This document shows positions 32,372 through 40,582 of a stretch of 64,000 nucleotides of DNA, one piece after another; positions within the stretch are counted from its first letter, which is position 1, and each line of letters begins with the position of its first letter. This DNA comes from Nodosilinea sp. FACHB-141 (GTDB lineage Bacteria; Cyanobacteriota; Cyanobacteriia; Phormidesmidales; Phormidesmidaceae). Made by a program: the position numbers and the translations under genes. Location: contig NZ_JACJPP010000011.1 in NCBI RefSeq assembly GCF_014696135.1, positions 620,001 to 684,000 on the forward strand, read 5' to 3'. The notes below the pieces were generated by a model. The model was not told the origin of the DNA. It was given only the letters and a program-made list of their open reading frames with translations, and did not search any database.

Positions 32372-34378
32372 CTAACCCAGTAGCGCCTTGGCCCGGCTGA
32401 CTACGTTCTCGACGGTGAAGCCAAACTTCTCCATCACCAGGTCGCCAGGAGCAGAGGCCCCAAAGCGATCGACGCCAATCACATCGCCTTCAGCACCCAC
32501 GTAGCGGCACCAGCCCATGGTGATGCCCGCTTCTACTGCCAGGCGCTTAGTAACCGCCTTGGGCAGTACCGACTCCTGGTAGGCGGCATCCTGGGCGTCA
32601 AACAGTTCCCAAGAGGGCATAGACACGACACGCACCTTGGTACCCGCGGTCCGCAGTTCTTTAGCGGCCTCTACGCAGAGGCTAACCTCGCTGCCCGTGC
32701 CAATCAGGATCAGGTCGGGGGTGCCATCGCAGTCATCGACAGCGTAGGCTCCCTTAGCCACGCCTTCGATGGAGGCACCAGGTAGGTTGGGCAGGTTTTG
32801 ACGGCTAAAGGCCATCAGCGTTGGGGTCTTACGATGCTCCACGGCGATCTTGTAGGCTCCGGAGGTTTCGGTGCCATCGGCGGGGCGAATCACGATCAGG
32901 TTGGGAATGGCCCGCAGGGAGGCGATGGTCTCCACCGGCTGGTGGGTGGGGCCGTCTTCGCCCAGACCGATGGAGTCGTGGGTCATGACATAAATCACCC
33001 CCGCCTGGGAGAGGGCCGACAGGCGAATCGCCGCCCGCATGTAGTCGGCAAACACCAGGAAGGTGGCGCAGTAGGGAATCAGCCCCGAGTTGTGCAGGGC
33101 GATGCCGTTGCAGATCGCACCCATGCCGTGCTCGCGCACGCCGAAGCGCAAGTTGCGGTTTTCGTAGGCCCCCTTCTGAAAGCTGCCGGAGATTTTCAGC
33201 TCGGTCAGGTTTGAGTGGGTGAGGTCAGCGGAGCCCCCGATCAGCTCAGGGATGGCTGGAGCCAGGGCGTTGAGGGTAACTTCGGAGTTCTTCCGAGTGG
33301 CCAGAGCCTTGTCTTCGGGGGTGTAGGTGGGCAGAGCGTCAGCCCAGCCGTCGGGCAGCTGGCCGGAGAGCATGCGCTCAAACTCGGCGGCCTCGGCGGC
33401 GTACTTGGTGCGGTAGGTGGCGAGGGTTTCTTCCCACTCGGCCTGCAGACTAGCGCCGCGCTCAACCGCTTTGCGCATGTGGTTGAGGGCATCTTCGGGC
33501 ACTTCAAAGTCGCCGTAGCTCCAGCCCAGGTTTTCGCGGGTGAGCTTGATCTCGTCGCCGCCCAGGGCCGCACCGTGGACCCCAGCGGTGTTTTGCTTGT
33601 TGGGAGAACCGTAGCCGATGGTGGTGGTGACTTTGATCATCGAGGGGCGATCGCTAACGAATTTAGCTTCTTCGATCGCCTTAGCGATGGCGTCTAGATC
33701 GGTGTTGCCGTTCTCCACGTGCACCACGTGCCAGCCGTAGGCCTCAAAGCGCTTGCCCACGTCTTCGGTGAAGGAGATATCAGTGGAGCCGTCGATGGAG
33801 ATGTGGTTGTCATCATAGAGGGCGATCAGCTTGCCCAATCCCAGGTGACCCGCTAAGGAGCAAGCTTCGCCAGAAACCCCTTCCATGTTGCAGCCGTCGC
33901 CCAAGATCACATAGGTGTAGTGATCCACTAGGGTGGCATCGGGCTTATTGAACTTGGCAGCTAGGTGAGCCTCGGCCATCGCCAAACCCACGGCGTTGGC
34001 AATGCCCTGGCCCAGAGGACCGGTGGTGACTTCAATGCCAGGGGTTTCAAAGTTCTCGGGGTGGCCGGGGGTGCGAGCGCCCCACTGGCGGAACTGCTTA
34101 ATGTCATCCAGCGTCACACTGTCAAAGCCGCTCAGGTAAAGCAGGGCATATTGCAGCATGCAGCCGTGACCCGCCGACAGCACAAAGCGATCGCGGTTAA
34201 ACCATTGGGGGTTCTTGGGGTTGACCCGCAGAAACTTATCCCATAGCACGTAGGCCATGGGCGCAGCCCCCATGGGCAGACCGGGGTGACCAGACTTGGC
34301 CTTTTCCACCGCATCAATCGCTAAGAAGCGAATGGAATTAATACAGAGTTCTTCCAGGGATTGGGTTGCAACAGCCAT
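32372..34378 (-). CDS. tkt: Transketolase
   Basis: 668 aa. Thiamine-diphosphate enzyme of the Calvin-Benson cycle and pentose phosphate pathway, moving two-carbon units between sugar phosphates. The N-terminal [21 protein letters not shown], the TPP motif [13 protein letters not shown] ... [13 protein letters not shown], and the pyrimidine-domain block [18 protein letters not shown] are all present, and length is normal. It follows acpP and fabF on the same strand, an order conserved in cyanobacteria, but it has its own upstream gap with a candidate -10 element. Confidence 0.97.
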   Translation of the reverse strand: MAVATQSLEELCINSIRFLAIDAVEKAKSGHPGLPMGAAPMAYVLWDKFLRVNPKNPQWFNRDRFVLSAGHGCMLQYALLYLSGFDSVTLDDIKQFRQWGARTPGHPENFETPGIEVTTGPLGQGIANAVGLAMAEAHLAAKFNKPDATLVDHYTYVILGDGCNMEGVSGEACSLAGHLGLGKLIALYDDNHISIDGSTDISFTEDVGKRFEAYGWHVVHVENGNTDLDAIAKAIEEAKFVSDRPSMIKVTTTIGYGSPNKQNTAGVHGAALGGDEIKLTRENLGWSYGDFEVPEDALNHMRKAVERGASLQAEWEETLATYRTKYAAEAAEFERMLSGQLPDGWADALPTYTPEDKALATRKNSEVTLNALAPAIPELIGGSADLTHSNLTELKISGSFQKGAYENRNLRFGVREHGMGAICNGIALHNSGLIPYCATFLVFADYMRAAIRLSALSQAGVIYVMTHDSIGLGEDGPTHQPVETIASLRAIPNLIVIRPADGTETSGAYKIAVEHRKTPTLMAFSRQNLPNLPGASIEGVAKGAYAVDDCDGTPDLILIGTGSEVSLCVEAAKELRTAGTKVRVVSMPSWELFDAQDAAYQESVLPKAVTKRLAVEAGITMGWCRYVGAEGDVIGVDRFGASAPGDLVMEKFGFTVENVVSRAKALLG

Positions 34379-34585
34379 AGGTTCAACAGCTTAACGACGG
34401 TTTTTTGGAGCAGCAGCACGCAGCACTAGGACTAGCCCAAGGGCTAACAAAGTTATCGGCTTAAATCGATCAAGACCCCACACACAGCCTTGCCTTTCAG
34501 CAGACCCCGCAACCAGACGATTGTCAATACCCTCTGGCTAGGCAAGGCACAAAGCTCAAGTGCCAAATGGCACAGATTTTAGGTC

Positions 34586-34591
34586 ATTATA
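34586..34591 (-). promoter_or_regulatory. Candidate -10 element upstream of tkt
   Basis: A consensus TATAAT on the minus strand, 208 bp before the tkt start, just after the fabF stop. The -35 position is poor (TACGGA), so this is a weak call; it would imply a long 5' leader. Confidence 0.35.
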
Positions 34592-34609
34592 CCTATCAAT
34601 TGATTCAAT

Positions 34610-34627
34610 CCGTAGCTCTAGCTACGG
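34610..34627 (-). repeat. Hairpin spanning the fabF stop codon
   Basis: CCGTAGCT and AGCTACGG around two bases form an 8-bp stem that includes the TAG stop of fabF. No T-run follows, so it is more likely a 3'-end RNA structure than a complete terminator. Confidence 0.5.
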
Positions 34628-35877
34628 TATTTTTTAAACACTAGGGTAACGTTATGGCCTCCAAAGCCAAAGGAGTTGGAGATCGCCACATCAATGGGCA
34701 TGGGGCGACTCTGATTGGGAATATAGTCGAGGTCGCAGTCGGGGTCGGGGTCGTGGAGGTTGATGGTGGGGGGGGCGATATCGTTAGCGATCGCCAGACA
34801 GGTTGCCACCGCCTCAATCCCCCCGGAGCCTCCCAGCAGGTGCCCAGTCATCGACTTGGTCGAGCTCACCGCTACCTTATAAGCCACATCTCCCAGGGCA
34901 GTTTTGATCGCCTGGGTTTCGGTGGGGTCATTGGCCCCCGTACTGGTGCCATGGGCGTTGATATAGCTAATGTCGCTTGGCGAAATGCCCGCGTCCTTCA
35001 AGGCTAGCTGAATACAGCGAGCTGCCCCTATCCCACCAGGTACTGGCGACGTCATGTGGTAGGCGTCGCAGGTCATGCCATAGCCGACGATTTCACCATA
35101 AATAGTCGCTCCCCGGCTCAGGGCGTGCTCTAGCTCTTCGAGAATTAGAATGCCGCAGCCTTCGCCGATCACAAAGCCGTCGCGGGTTTTATCGAAGGGG
35201 CGGCTCGCGGTGGTGGGGTCGTCATTGCGAGTCGAGAGGGCGCGGGCCGAGGCAAAGCCTGCCACCGACAGGGGCGTGACCGCTGCCTCGGTGCCACCGC
35301 AGATCATTGCCTGGGCGTAGCCGTGCTGAATCAGCCGAAAGGCGTCGCCAATGGCGTTAGACCCAGCGGCACAGGCGGTGACAGCACAGGTACTCGGCCC
35401 CTTGGCACCGGTATGGATGGCGGTTAGCCCCGCCGCCATATTGGCGATCATCATCGGAATCATGAAAGGGCTACAGCGGCTAGGGCCCCGGTCGAGATAA
35501 ATTTCCTGCTGGTCTTCTAAGACCTTGAGGCCACCGATGCCAGAACCAATACAGGTGCCAATCTGTTCAGCATTGAGATCAGTAATGGTGAGCCCCGAGT
35601 GCTCAAGGGCGCGTTGACCAGCAATCACCGCAAACTGGGAGAAGCGATCCATACGCCTGACTTCTTTCTTGTCGAGAAAGTCGCCAGGGTCGAACCCCTT
35701 AACCTCCGCCGCAATTTGCGACGCATGCTGAGAAGGGTCGAAGTGGGTAATGCGCGCCGTGCCGCTGCGTCCAGCCACTAGCCCAGCCCAGTACTCCTCC
35801 AGGTTGTTACCAATGGGGGTAATGGCATCCATGCCAGTCACTACAACGCGCTTTGAGTCAGAGTTTGCCATAGCCAA
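34618..35877 (-). CDS. fabF: Beta-ketoacyl-ACP synthase II
   Basis: 419 aa (MANSDSKR at 35871 is an equally possible start). Condenses malonyl-ACP with a growing acyl chain. The nucleophile C169 lies in STCAVTACAAGSNAIGDA; the two catalytic His are in YINAHGTSTGANDP and TKSMTGHLLGGSG. The first residues RVVVTGMDAITPIGNNLEEYW match FabF. It directly follows acpP, its substrate carrier, by 146 bp on the same strand. Confidence 0.97.
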   Translation of the reverse strand: MAMANSDSKRVVVTGMDAITPIGNNLEEYWAGLVAGRSGTARITHFDPSQHASQIAAEVKGFDPGDFLDKKEVRRMDRFSQFAVIAGQRALEHSGLTITDLNAEQIGTCIGSGIGGLKVLEDQQEIYLDRGPSRCSPFMIPMMIANMAAGLTAIHTGAKGPSTCAVTACAAGSNAIGDAFRLIQHGYAQAMICGGTEAAVTPLSVAGFASARALSTRNDDPTTASRPFDKTRDGFVIGEGCGILILEELEHALSRGATIYGEIVGYGMTCDAYHMTSPVPGGIGAARCIQLALKDAGISPSDISYINAHGTSTGANDPTETQAIKTALGDVAYKVAVSSTKSMTGHLLGGSGGIEAVATCLAIANDIAPPTINLHDPDPDCDLDYIPNQSRPMPIDVAISNSFGFGGHNVTLVFKKYRS

Positions 35878-36023
35878 ATTTCAGGTAAACCAGGTCGAGG
35901 TTAAGGGGGCCGGGCCGGACAACTGTAAAACCGATCGCATGGGGGGCACCCCTCGGCCCCCCCAATGGCTATCAGTACAGGCACTACCCTATTCCCAGGC
36001 TAACTACTGGGATTGGGAATGGC

Positions 36024-36263
36024 CTAGGCGGCTTTGTCTTCGATGAAATTGACGGCATCTTGCACAGTAGCAATGCCCTCTGCCGCTTCGTCAGGAATTT
36101 CGATGCCAAATTCTTCTTCCAGAGCCATCACCAGCTCTACGGTATCGAGAGAATCGGCGCCCAGGTCGTTGGCGAAGCTAGCTTCGGGCTTCACGTCAGC
36201 CTCTTCAACCCCTAGCTGCTCGCTGACAATCTTTTTGACCTTTTCAAAAGTCTCTGCGCTCAT
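36024..36263 (-). CDS. acpP: Acyl carrier protein
   Basis: 79 aa from the ATG at 36263; the frame extends upstream to 36305 but [13 protein letters not shown] is the standard start, preceded by GGAGATC. S38 in [10 protein letters not shown] carries the 4'-phosphopantetheine arm. The protein is acidic as expected ([21 protein letters not shown] ... [14 protein letters not shown]). First gene of an acpP-fabF-(tkt) group. Confidence 0.97.
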   Translation of the reverse strand: MSAETFEKVKKIVSEQLGVEEADVKPEASFANDLGADSLDTVELVMALEEEFGIEIPDEAAEGIATVQDAVNFIEDKAA

Positions 36264-36499
36264 GATCTCCAACGCCTCGTTAAGTATGGAATTAATCGAC
36301 AACAAAAAACCTTATCACCCTGCGACCCCATCGAGACGAATATCTGACGTCAAGCCCCAGCATAAGGTCGCTCAATTTTGGCCATCGTCCCTCGAGCAAA
36401 GCCGGAAGGGAAATGTTACAGAATTTCTGACTTCGACAGTGCTTGGCCAGCTACAGTTACCAATTTTGAGCATCCCTCCATAATATCGGAAAAAGAACC

Positions 36500-37096
36500 C
36501 TACCAAAAATCTGTCGCCCGGTAGCCGAGTTCCTCTAGCATAGAGCGCAGCAGCGGCAGGCTGAGACCAATGACGTTGGTGTGGCAGCCCTCAATTTTTT
36601 CGATTAGCAGCCCCCCTTTGCCGTCGATGGAAAAGGCTCCAGCGCAGGCTAAGGGCTCCCCCGAATTGACGTAGGCTACAATCGTGGCATCGTCAACCTC
36701 AGAAAAGTAAACGCGGGTGGCGGCGCTGCGCACCAGAATTGAGCCACCGGGGGCGATTAGGGCGTGGCCCGTGTGAATCTCGCAGGACTGGCCCCGCATC
36801 GCTTGCCACCGGGCGATCGCATCCTCTCGATCTTTGGGCTTGCCGTAGATTTTGCCCCGAAAGGCCATCACCGAGTCGCACCCCAGCACCAGGGCGCTGG
36901 GAAACTGAGGCGCAACCGATTCAGCCTTGCACCGGGCCAGAGTGGCCACATATTTGGGCGGGTCAGTGACAGCAACTTGATCTTCGTCAAAGTTGCTGGG
37001 GCAGACAAAGGGGTGAATGCCCGCCCCGACCAGCAGCAGGCGACGGCCCTTTGAGGCTGAAGCAAGAACAAACTGGGGGCGAGGGGAAGTAGGCAT
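36500..37096 (-). CDS. maf: Maf-like nucleoside triphosphate pyrophosphatase
   Basis: 198 aa. The N-terminal [12 protein letters not shown] (family: SxSPRR), the [22 protein letters not shown] block and [28 protein letters not shown] are Maf/YhdE signatures. These enzymes hydrolyse dTTP, UTP or modified nucleotides and have been linked to septum formation. It is probably monocistronic between acpP and psbP. Confidence 0.93.
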   Translation of the reverse strand: MPTSPRPQFVLASASKGRRLLLVGAGIHPFVCPSNFDEDQVAVTDPPKYVATLARCKAESVAPQFPSALVLGCDSVMAFRGKIYGKPKDREDAIARWQAMRGQSCEIHTGHALIAPGGSILVRSAATRVYFSEVDDATIVAYVNSGEPLACAGAFSIDGKGGLLIEKIEGCHTNVIGLSLPLLRSMLEELGYRATDFW

Positions 37097-37288
37097 GGCT
37101 AACTGTGACGGCGATTGAAGGGAGTTATTTCAGGATAGAGACCACGCAGGGCTTTCATGCTACAGAGCGTTTGCCGTTGAGATTTTTCCTACCCGCCAAA
37201 CAAAGGGAGGAAACAAAAGCACAGCTTCTACAGCAGGGGCGTGGGAAAGGTTGGCGCACTGTGTATCTGCTGTGTCGACCAATTGAAG

Positions 37289-37335
37289 TATCCCCCTGTC
37301 AACCGCGCCCTTGCTGCCCAGTTGACAGGGGGATA
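37289..37335. repeat. Perfect 15-bp inverted repeat downstream of psbP
   Basis: TATCCCCCTGTCAAC (37289-37303) and GTTGACAGGGGGATA (37321-37335) pair around a 17-base loop, four bases beyond the psbP stop. No T-run follows on the minus strand, so it could be a 3'-stabilising hairpin or a terminator of non-classical type. Confidence 0.8.
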
Positions 37336-37338
37336 GGT

Positions 37339-37881
37339 CTAAGACACCTTAAACGAGGCCACCGACTGCTTCATCAGGTCGCGAACTTTATCCCAGCGGC
37401 CTTCATCGGTAGAGGCGTTGAAGGTATAAAGTTTACCTCGGCGCACAATGGCGCTGGCCAGGTTGTGGCGCGGCCCAGCTGGCAGATCGGCCAGGTACTC
37501 CAGAATGTAGTAGGTCTTGTCATCGGCAGTGTCGATGCGCTGGGCGCTGAGCAAATCGACGTTGCTATCATCCCCTGCTAGGGCGCTGAAGCTTTTAGAG
37601 AGTTTATAGCCCACTTCGGTGGGAGTGCCGAGCGCATCGAGGTCTTTGCCCTCGGGCACTTCGCTGATCACCACGCTGATATTCTCGGTTTCGTGAATGA
37701 TGTCATGAAAGACGATTTCGGCGGCACCGGGCACTTTGACCTCAACCCAGCCGGTGGGGTACATAAACTCGTAGCCCGAATATTGGTCGGCGTAGGCCTG
37801 AAGACCACCGCCGCCACCCACACAGCCCTGGAGGGTGACAGCAAAAACAATCAAAAGCACTGTGGCCAGCCGCTTCAGCAT
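37339..37881 (-). CDS. psbP: PsbP family lipoprotein (CyanoP)
   Basis: 180 aa. The signal peptide ends VTLQGCVGGG, a good lipobox, matching the known lumenal lipoprotein CyanoP. The PsbP domain begins YADQYSGYEFMYPTGWVEVKVPGAAEIVFHD and includes ISVVISEVPEGKDLDALGTPTEVGYKL and a C-terminal helix WDKVRDLMKQSVASF. CyanoP takes part in photosystem II assembly and is substoichiometric in mature PSII. Confidence 0.95.
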   Translation of the reverse strand: MLKRLATVLLIVFAVTLQGCVGGGGGLQAYADQYSGYEFMYPTGWVEVKVPGAAEIVFHDIIHETENISVVISEVPEGKDLDALGTPTEVGYKLSKSFSALAGDDSNVDLLSAQRIDTADDKTYYILEYLADLPAGPRHNLASAIVRRGKLYTFNASTDEGRWDKVRDLMKQSVASFKVS

Positions 37882-37939
37882 GGGTCAATATCCTCGGATC
37901 TTGATTATCAATAATAATTAATTGTCTCACACGGGCTGC

Positions 37940-38737
37940 TTAAGCCGGCTTCTGAAAAAACAGCAGGTGCTGCTCGGGTAGGCGGTCATCGGTCTTAACC
38001 CAGTTCAGACCGACGGCGGCCATTTCGCGGCGCACCTGGGCAACGCTCATCTTGTGTAGCCGCTTGATCATAACCATGGGGTTTTCGGCTTTGTACTCCG
38101 CTAGCACGACCCGTCCGCCGGGCTTGAGGGCGTTTACAACGCCCTCCATGACCTCGCGAGGGCTGGCAAACTCGTGGTAAGCATCAACCATTAGCGCCAG
38201 GTCAATAGAGCTAGGCGGCAGATTGGGATTGTCGGACTGGCCCAGCACCGGCTCCACATTTTCGATGCCCTTAGCCTCTAGCTCGACCTGGAGCATGGCC
38301 AGCATTTCGGGCTGAATATCCACGGCCAGCACCTTCCCTTGGGGTACCAGGAGGGCAATGCGACGGGCGAAATAGCCAGTACCCGCGCCCACATCGGCCA
38401 CGATATCGGTGGGGGAGAGATCTAGGGCGGCGATCGCTGCCTGGGGTCGTTCTTGCAGCACTCGACTAGGGCGATCGAGCCAGCCAGCCCCCTGGTGGCC
38501 CATGGTCTGGGCAATTTCTCGGCCTAGGTAAACCCGGCCAATACCGTCGGCACTAGGAGTCACCGTTTGATACTCGGTACTAGCCTGGAGCGTCGCCGTT
38601 CCGCAGGCGGTTAGCCCCCACAGCACAGCGACCAGCACCAGGCAGCGCAGGGTGAATGCCATTTGGCTAAGAAGCTTACGCCCGGTGGGCTGGGCTAGAG
38701 AAAGGCGACTCATCACAAAACAGCTACTGAACGACAA
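37940..38737 (-). CDS. Class I SAM-dependent methyltransferase with lipoprotein signal peptide
   Basis: 265 aa in the longest form; the ATG at 38662 gives a compact signal peptide MAFTLRCLVLVAVLWGLTACG, with the lipobox LTAC. The mature protein has a pre-domain (IGRVYLGREIAQTMGHQGAGWLDRP), then a Rossmann methyltransferase with motif I IVADVGAGTGYFARRIA, the acidic residue in VLAVDIQPEML, and LALMVDAYHEF, KPGGRVVLAEY. Predicted exported methyltransferases with this layout exist in cyanobacteria and proteobacteria, but their substrate and SAM source outside the cytoplasm are unknown to me. It is downstream of DUF2854 and upstream of psbP on the same strand. Confidence 0.85.
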   Translation of the reverse strand: MSFSSCFVMSRLSLAQPTGRKLLSQMAFTLRCLVLVAVLWGLTACGTATLQASTEYQTVTPSADGIGRVYLGREIAQTMGHQGAGWLDRPSRVLQERPQAAIAALDLSPTDIVADVGAGTGYFARRIALLVPQGKVLAVDIQPEMLAMLQVELEAKGIENVEPVLGQSDNPNLPPSSIDLALMVDAYHEFASPREVMEGVVNALKPGGRVVLAEYKAENPMVMIKRLHKMSVAQVRREMAAVGLNWVKTDDRLPEQHLLFFQKPA

Positions 38738-38770
38738 AACTTACCCACCCGAACATTCACCAATCAATGA

Positions 38771-39358
38771 CTAGGCCTCTACTGGAGCGGGAGCCGGCTC
38801 TAGCAGAGTCACCAGTGCCAAATTCACCTGATCTTCAGTAGGCTGGCTGAGTTCGGCGCGTATATTAGGGCCAAAGAACGACTCAATTTTGGCTTTCTTC
38901 TCCACCCAGGTGGAAAAGGGCACCATGGACGAGTCAAACTCCAGCACCAGGGCATAGTTGCCGTCGATCTCGGTCTCATGCAGCCCGCTGAGTTCAGGAC
39001 ACTCCTGCCCTGAGGGGCTCAGCCCCAGCTTTTGTAGCGCGACATCGAGGTGGGCTTCCTGGCCGTAGCGGTAGCGAGTCACGTCAAGGCGCACCTGATT
39101 TTGGGTAGAGGTGGCCTGCTCTTCGCGCAGCTTTGTCACCTCCGGCGAGGTGGGCTGGGTGTAGGGCACAGGCTCTAGCTCAGCGGCCCGCAGCGCTAAC
39201 CCGCCCAGCAATACAGGAATGCCGTAGAAGAAACCGACCAGGTTGAGGGTGGAGTTGTCTTGAAAGTAGGCTACAAACCCGACAATGGTGAGCACCCCGC
39301 CCACTGCCAGCAGCACCAGACTCAGGTTAATTCGCCCCAACTTAATTCGCCCCAGCAT
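38771..39358 (-). CDS. DUF2854 family membrane protein
   Basis: 195 aa from the ATG at 39358, which has a GAGGG site five to ten bases upstream; the frame continues upstream through a low-complexity repeat that should not be counted. Two membrane helices near the N-terminus (LSLVLLAVGGVLTIVGFVAYF and LVGFFYGIPVLLGGLAL) are followed by a soluble domain. DUF2854 is conserved in cyanobacteria and plastids; its role is undefined. It is 33 bp upstream of the exported methyltransferase gene, so the two are likely co-transcribed. Confidence 0.88.
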   Translation of the reverse strand: MLGRIKLGRINLSLVLLAVGGVLTIVGFVAYFQDNSTLNLVGFFYGIPVLLGGLALRAAELEPVPYTQPTSPEVTKLREEQATSTQNQVRLDVTRYRYGQEAHLDVALQKLGLSPSGQECPELSGLHETEIDGNYALVLEFDSSMVPFSTWVEKKAKIESFFGPNIRAELSQPTEDQVNLALVTLLEPAPAPVEA

Positions 39359-39402
39359 ACAACCCTCGGTGGAAAGATTACTTCTGACTATCATGCCGCC
39401 TT

Positions 39403-39554
39403 GTGGGTGAGAAAGGTAGGGAGGGGTGGATGAGTGGGCAGGTGGGCAAGTAGGCGAGTGGGCGAGTGGATGGTGGATGTGTGGATGAGTTGGGCACCTA
39501 CCCATCCACCCGCCTACCCATTCACCCGCCTACCCACCTACCCATCCCCATCCC
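39403..39554. repeat. Long dyad of GTGGGCAGGTGGG / CCCACCTACCC units (family C)
   Basis: A G-rich left half (39403-39492, units such as GGTGGATGAGTGGGCAGGTGGGCAAGTAGG) is mirrored by a C-rich right half (39495-39554, CCTACCCATCCACCCGCCTACCC). It fills the divergent gap between DUF2854 and the 57-aa gene and would fold into a very long imperfect hairpin. Related C-rich or G-rich blocks occur at 17586-17635 and 63055-63130. Confidence 0.78.
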
Positions 39555-39614
39555 GCTACAAAGTTGTTTATGCTGTCGAAGGATAACCTAGGCCACAATC
39601 TTCAGGGGGACGCT

Positions 39615-39788
39615 ATGGAACTGCAGATGATTCGCGATCGCATTGCCACCATTCGCTCTAAGCGAGAGGCGCTAATTCAGTTGCTGGAGCAGCCTGATCT
39701 CGGCACCCTGCGCATCGATGTCAACCAGGCGATCGAGGAAATGGACGATCTGCTAGAAGAATTTGACCGTACCTTTCCGGTGGGATGA
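39615..39788 (+). CDS. Small conserved-looking helical protein, unknown function
   Basis: 57 aa from the ATG at 39615, preceded by AGGGGGA. The product is almost wholly helical and charged (MIRDRIATIRSKREALIQLLEQPDLGTLRIDVNQAIEEMDDLLEEFDRTFPV), suggesting a coiled-coil or helix-hairpin adaptor in the cytoplasm. I do not recognise a family. Its regular codon use and good ribosome binding site support a real gene. The ferredoxin gene follows 134 bp later. Confidence 0.65.
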   Translation: MELQMIRDRIATIRSKREALIQLLEQPDLGTLRIDVNQAIEEMDDLLEEFDRTFPVG

Positions 39789-39922
39789 TAGGTTGAGATT
39801 TGGATTGCAATTCGCCCTATCCCGGTTTAGAGACTGAGTTTTGCTGGTAGGAAAGCTCAAGGGTCTGACCTGGACTGGCGACTGTTCTTTCAACTACTCA
39901 CCTAAACTTCCGTCAACTTGCT

Positions 39923-40240
39923 ATGGCCACCAGCTACTCTGTCGAAATTCATCACCAGGGCACCACTCAAACCATTACCGTTCCGGAAGACCAAACTATT
40001 CTGGCGGCGGCCCACGCGGTGGGGCTAGACCTGCCGACCTCCTGTGGGGCGGGGGTGTGCACGACCTGCGCTGCTCTAGTGCTGGAGGGCGAGGTCGATC
40101 AGAGTGAAGGCATGGGGGTGAGCACCGAACTGCAAGCCGATGGCTACGCGCTGTTGTGCGTAGCCTTCCCGCGCTCAGACATCAAGCTAGAGACCGAGAA
40201 GGAAGATATTGTCTACCAAAAGCAGTTTGGCCAGGGTTAG
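39923..40240 (+). CDS. Plant-type [2Fe-2S] ferredoxin
   Basis: 105 aa. Cluster ligands C41, C46, C49 and C79 follow the C-x4-C-x2-C-x29-C plant-type spacing (TSCGAGVCTTCAALV ... ALLCVAFP). It is soluble and acidic. The sequence departs from the main photosynthetic PetF (for example, MGVSTELQADGYALLCVAFPRSDIKLET, with a longer C-terminal tail EDIVYQKQFGQG), so it is probably one of the low-abundance paralogues serving a dedicated enzyme. Neighbours downstream are a 61-aa protein and DUF3326, possibly after an inserted repeat. Confidence 0.94.
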   Translation: MATSYSVEIHHQGTTQTITVPEDQTILAAAHAVGLDLPTSCGAGVCTTCAALVLEGEVDQSEGMGVSTELQADGYALLCVAFPRSDIKLETEKEDIVYQKQFGQG

Positions 40241-40243
40241 ACC

Positions 40244-40354
40244 GTAGGGTGGGCATTGCCCACCATTAAGCTGACTTCTGAAAGCAGCTATCCCCTCTTA
40301 CCTAGGATTCTCCTGTCTTCGCAATGTTTTAGCGGTGGGCACTATCCACCCTAC
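40244..40354. mobile_element. MITE-like element with 21-bp imperfect terminal inverted repeats
   Basis: Left end GTAGGGTGGGCATTGCCCACC (40244-40264) and right end (40334-40354) match after inversion at about 18 of 21 positions; the 69-bp interior has no gene. This GTAGGGTGGGCA type of element is widely dispersed in cyanobacteria, to my knowledge. It lies just after the ferredoxin stop. Confidence 0.7.
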
Positions 40355-40385
40355 ACAAGGCAAAATTGCTCTTTTTGTTGGGTAA

Positions 40386-40571
40386 ATGATGGCGTTGGCC
40401 ACTCACTTTATTACTCTGGACATCCATCTGGGAGATGCTCAGGAAGACCTAGTGGGGATGATTGAAGCGGCCCTGGCTAAACGGGGTGAACCCCTGCGCT
40501 GGGCAATCACTCAGGTAAACCCAGCTACTCAAACCGCTACGGTGGAAGCGGTAGTCACCACGCAAGCCTAG
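40386..40571 (+). CDS. Small protein of unknown function upstream of DUF3326
   Basis: 61 aa (or 60 from the second Met). The sequence ATHFITLDIHLGDAQEDLVGMIEAALAKRGEPLRWAITQVNPATQTATVEAVVTT has a beta-helix-beta-beta pattern similar to small ferredoxin-like or ACT-like folds. It is 11 bp upstream of the DUF3326 gene and so is almost certainly in its operon. In my recollection the pair is conserved in cyanobacteria. Function unknown. Confidence 0.75.
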   Translation: MMALATHFITLDIHLGDAQEDLVGMIEAALAKRGEPLRWAITQVNPATQTATVEAVVTTQA

Positions 40572-40582
40572 TCTGAGCTGCT

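Noticed and set aside
33215..33697. 160-codon Gly-rich plus-strand frame
   Set aside because: Antisense shadow of transketolase.
39841..40107. 88-codon frame overlapping ferredoxin
   Set aside because: Out-of-frame reading of the ferredoxin gene start.
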